Source: DASYQD01 sp036005845
Lineage (GTDB): Bacteria > Acidobacteriota > Thermoanaerobaculia > Multivoradales > JAIOJS01
Length of the DNA: 64,000 nt
Assembly (NCBI GenBank): GCA_036005845.1
Contig: DASYQD010000025.1
Location: 43,912-107,911 of the forward strand
Direction: 5' to 3'
This document shows, piece by piece, positions 57,322 to 64,000 of this stretch; position 1 is the first letter of the stretch; each line of letters opens with the position of its first letter. The position numbers and the translations under genes are program-made. The notes under the pieces were generated by a model. It was not told the DNA's origin, searched no databases, and saw only the letters and a program-made list of their open reading frames with translations.

Positions 57322-58050
57322 ATGAAGTCGTTGGCGCACAAGGCTTTGGTGACCGGCGGCGCGGTGCGGCTGGGGCGTGCCATCGCGCTGGCGCTGGGCC
57401 GCGCGGGGTGCGACGTCGCCGTTCACCACCGCCATTCGACAAGGGCGGCGGAAGAAGTGACGGCGGAGATCGCGGCGCTCGGGCGGCGGTCCGTGGCGCT
57501 CGCGGCCGACTTGAGCGACGCGCGTGCGTGCGCGCCGCTGGTCGAGGAGGCGCGGCGCGCGCTGGGCGGGCTCGACGTGCTGGTCAACAACGCGGCGATC
57601 TTCCTGCCCGGCGATCTGGCGTCGACGTCGCTCGCCGATTGGGACGCGCAGCTCGCGCTCAACTTGCGGGCGCCTTTTCTCTTGGCCCAGGCGTTCGCGG
57701 GCGGGCTGGGGCCGGAGGAGCGCGGCGCCATCGTCAACGTCAGCGATGCGCGCGCGCGGCGTGTCGGCAGCGGGCACTTGGCCTATCGAGTGACGAAGCA
57801 TGCGCTCGACCACCTGACCGAGCTGCTGGCGCTCGAGCTGGCGCCGCGGGTGCGCGTCAACGCGGTGGCGCCGGGCGCCATGCTCGCTCCCGGCGGCGAC
57901 GAGACGGCGCTCGCGCGGCGGGTGGCGGCCGCGATCCCGCTGCGGCGCGCCGGCGGCGCCGAGCCGGTGGCCGAGGCCGTGCTCTACTTGCTGCGCGCCG
58001 AGTTCACGACCGGCGTCGTGCTGCCGGTGGACGGTGGAGAGTACCTGTGA
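57322..58050 (+). CDS. Short-chain dehydrogenase, probable pteridine reductase (FolM-like)
   Basis: A 242-aa SDR enzyme: nucleotide site ALVTGGAVRLGRAIALAL, NNAAIF, Ser in VNVSDARA and the catalytic Y-R-V-T-K pair, and PGAMLAPGG after it. Position at the head of a folate mini-cluster and the TGGAVRLG variant of the glycine loop suit FolM/pteridine-reductase-like enzymes, which reduce dihydromonapterin or dihydrofolate. Its stop overlaps the FolB start (GTGA). ATG 57322 follows GGCAGGC. Confidence 0.8.
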   Translation: MKSLAHKALVTGGAVRLGRAIALALGRAGCDVAVHHRHSTRAAEEVTAEIAALGRRSVALAADLSDARACAPLVEEARRALGGLDVLVNNAAIFLPGDLASTSLADWDAQLALNLRAPFLLAQAFAGGLGPEERGAIVNVSDARARRVGSGHLAYRVTKHALDHLTELLALELAPRVRVNAVAPGAMLAPGGDETALARRVAAAIPLRRAGGAEPVAEAVLYLLRAEFTTGVVLPVDGGEYL

Positions 58051-58412
58051 ACGACCGCATCCTCATCCGCGACCTGCTCGTGCGTGGCATCGTCGGCGTC
58101 AACCCCGAGGAGCGCCGCGCCAAGCAGGACGTCGTCGTCAACCTCGAGCTCTCCGTCGACACCCGCGCCGCGGCGGCGAGCGACGACATCGAGCAGGCCG
58201 TCAACTACCGCAGCGTCTGCAAGCGCGTCATCGAGCTGGTCGAAAGCTCGGCGCCGCTGCTGGTGGAAAAGCTGGCCGCCGACATCGCGCAGCTGGTGCT
58301 CGCCGAATTTAAGGTCGACCGCGTGCGGGTGCGGGTCGAGAAGCCAGGGGCGCTCCGTTTCGCGCGCTCGGTGGGCGTGGAGATCGAGCGCGGCGCGGGC
58401 GACATGGGCTGA
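58047..58412 (+). CDS. folB: Dihydroneopterin aldolase
   Basis: A 121-aa enzyme that cleaves dihydroneopterin to 6-hydroxymethyl-dihydropterin and glycolaldehyde in folate synthesis. Signatures: ILIRDLLVRGIVGVNPEER, QDVVVNLELSVDT, VNYRSVCKRVIELVESSAPLLVEKLAADIAQLVL and VRVRVEKPGALRFARSVGVEI. Length is normal. GTG 58047 overlaps the SDR stop. The next gene encodes the following pathway step. Confidence 0.92.
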   Translation: MNDRILIRDLLVRGIVGVNPEERRAKQDVVVNLELSVDTRAAAASDDIEQAVNYRSVCKRVIELVESSAPLLVEKLAADIAQLVLAEFKVDRVRVRVEKPGALRFARSVGVEIERGAGDMG

Positions 58413-58444
58413 GCAGGGCTGTGCCGTCGGCCGCATGAGCGCGG

Positions 58445-58969
58445 ATGTCTGAACCCGCCGGCACACAGGCGTTCGTCATCGGGGTCGGCTCCAACGTCGA
58501 GCCCGAGCGGCATCTGCCCGAAGCGGTGCGGCTGCTGGGCGAGAAGGCCGAGGTGCTCGCGGTCTCGTCGGCGTGGGCCACCGCGCCGGTGGGGCCTGCC
58601 GGGCAGCCGCCGTTCGTCAACGCCGCCGTGCTGCTGAGGACGAACCTCGACCCCGCGCGCGTCAAGCCCGAGCTATTGCGGCCGGTCGAGAGGGCGATGG
58701 GCCGCGTGCGTAGCGCCGACCGCTTCGCGCCGCGGGCGATCGACCTCGACTTCGTGGCCTGGGAGGGCGGGCATTTGCGCGCCGAAGGTTTGGAGCTGCC
58801 CGATCCCGATCTGCTGCGGCACGCGCACGTGGCGCTGCCGGCGAGCGAGGTGGCGCCCGAATGGGCGCACCCCCAGACCGGCGAGACCTTCGCGGCAATC
58901 GCGGAGCGGTTGGTGGAGGCGCTGCCGGCAGCGGAGCGCCCGCGCCGCTTGCCGCTCTCCCTGGCCTAG
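58445..58969 (+). CDS. folK: 6-hydroxymethyl-7,8-dihydropterin pyrophosphokinase
   Basis: A 174-aa HPPK. Signatures: FVIGVGSNVEPERHLPEAVRLL, SSAWATAPVG, PPFVNAAVLLRTNLDP, ERAMGRVRSADRFAPRAIDLDFV with the conserved R..PR.IDLD, and LPDPDLLRHAHVALPASEVAPEW. It transfers pyrophosphate from ATP to the product of FolB. It follows FolB by 32 bases. FolE, FolP and FolC are not in the window. Confidence 0.93.
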   Translation: MSEPAGTQAFVIGVGSNVEPERHLPEAVRLLGEKAEVLAVSSAWATAPVGPAGQPPFVNAAVLLRTNLDPARVKPELLRPVERAMGRVRSADRFAPRAIDLDFVAWEGGHLRAEGLELPDPDLLRHAHVALPASEVAPEWAHPQTGETFAAIAERLVEALPAAERPRRLPLSLA

Positions 58970-58981
58970 CGCTCCCCGCCG

Positions 58982-59017
58982 GAAAAACGAAGGCCCGTGG
59001 ATCTCTCCACGGGCCTT
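58982..59017 (-). terminator. Rho-independent terminator of the rRNA operon
   Basis: AAGGCCCGTGGA and TCCACGGGCCTT form a perfect 12-bp stem with a TCTC loop. On the minus strand the stem is followed by CGTTTTTCC, so it ends leftward transcription after 5S rRNA. It may also stop rightward readthrough from folK. Confidence 0.88.
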
Positions 59018-59031
59018 ATCGAGATCAATTC

Positions 59032-59149
59032 CCCGGCAACGACCTACTCTCCCACGCACTTGTCGCACGCAGTACCATCGGCGCTGAGGGGCTTAACTGC
59101 CGTGTTCGGAATGGGAACGGGTGTTTCCCCCTCGCCACAGCCACCGGGA
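59032..59149 (-). rRNA. rrf: 5S ribosomal RNA
   Basis: Read on the minus strand, the sequence starts near CCCGGTGGCTGTGGCGAGGG, continues with CACCCGTTCCCATTCCGAAC, and ends with GTGGGAGAGTAGGTCG, all standard 5S elements. The ends are estimated from the pairing of CCCGG with CCGGG and may be off by a few bases. Confidence 0.93.
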
Positions 59150-59235
59150 AAACCTGCAGATCTTGAAAGAACCGCAAAACCACAACTAAACCGAGAAAGC
59201 CGCGCTGCCAAGATCCGTCGAATTCGGACACTCAG

Positions 59236-62257
<3,022 letters not shown>

Positions 62258-62360
62258 AAGCCTGAGTGTCCAAATTCGGCGAATCTTGTATTCGCAGCTT
62301 GTTACTTTCTCGGTTCAGTTGTCAAAGAGCCAGGAAACTCTGAATCAAAACTTGGACAGC

Positions 62361-62436
<76 letters not shown>

Positions 62437-62466
62437 GATTGCTTTACCCCGGCGAGCGCTCCTGAG

Positions 62467-62543
<77 letters not shown>

Positions 62544-62679
62544 GGGTAAGCGCTTCTGAATGGAACAGCCGGTTCCCTGGAAGCTAAATAGAAGAGTCGG
62601 ACCAACGTATCGACCTAAGAGCTGTCGGTGTGTCGGATCGCCTCGGCTTGCGCCGAAACGATTTCGACAGAGCCGATTG

Positions 62680-64000
<1,321 letters not shown>

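Overview
The window is a high-GC (roughly 70 %) bacterial chromosome segment whose gene content points to Acidobacteriota. The clues are a cytochrome resembling the photosynthetic reaction-centre cytochrome subunit, an ECF sigma factor coupled to a serine/threonine kinase with TPRs, a giant kinase/sigma-54 activator fusion, and BNR-repeat and FadL/OmpA outer-membrane proteins. This placement is inference; the partial 16S rRNA at the right end would settle it. There is no phage, IS element or CRISPR array.

Layout. 1-5.7 kb: an exported protein cut by the window edge, a diheme-type c cytochrome, an exported protein of unknown function, two tandem paralogous ATP-grasp ligases and an iron-permease-like protein. 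5.8-8.6 kb: a sterol-desaturase-family hydroxylase and a large secreted trypsin-like protease with a good sigma-54 promoter match and a strong terminator. 8.6-18.9 kb: a divergent copper/heavy-metal locus. Its minus arm holds two paralogous outer-membrane proteins, two Cys-rich exported proteins and a probable selenoprotein with an HMA-like CxxU motif. Its plus arm holds a His/Cys exported protein, a TolC-type lipoprotein, a two-domain multicopper oxidase, a membrane c cytochrome, a small periplasmic protein and a Cu(+) P-type ATPase. 18.9-23.6 kb: ECF sigma factor, kinase and two unknown proteins. 23.7-32 kb: mixed genes, including a DNA ligase homologue without its catalytic domain next to the ligase-associated exonuclease, a flavin amine oxidase, a Cys-rich exported protein, an orphan AbrB-type antitoxin, a SnoaL-like protein, tRNA-Ala(GGC) and a membrane protein. 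32.2-42.7 kb: a second amine oxidase, then a signalling operon transcribed leftward: a 1787-aa kinase/NTPase/TPR/GAF/sigma-54 activator, a PAS-GGDEF-EAL-REC protein and a GAF-HD-GYP protein. 42.7-52.3 kb: TlpA-like thioredoxin, cobalamin adenosyltransferase, acyl-CoA synthetase, BNR-repeat protein, HIT hydrolase, alcohol dehydrogenase, FadL porin, DUF4442 thioesterase and nitronate monooxygenase. 52.5-58.97 kb: OmpA-type porin with a long proline run, DUF374 acyltransferase, UbiB-type kinase, an exported unknown and a folate mini-cluster (SDR reductase, FolB, FolK). 59-64 kb: a leftward rRNA operon (16S partial, tRNA-Ile, tRNA-Ala, 23S, 5S) ending in a clear terminator.

Most notable. (1) The gene at 11541-11044 reads from a good ribosome site and signal peptide through an in-frame TGA at the second position of a CxxC-type metal-binding motif. 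A stem-loop fitting the bacterial SECIS rules follows the TGA, inside a copper-resistance locus. (2) A DNA ligase homologue keeps its N-terminal and OB domains but has cleanly lost the adenylation domain. (3) A very large kinase/sigma-54 fusion heads an operon encoding both synthesis and breakdown of cyclic di-GMP. All assignments come from reading the sequence; no database search was run.
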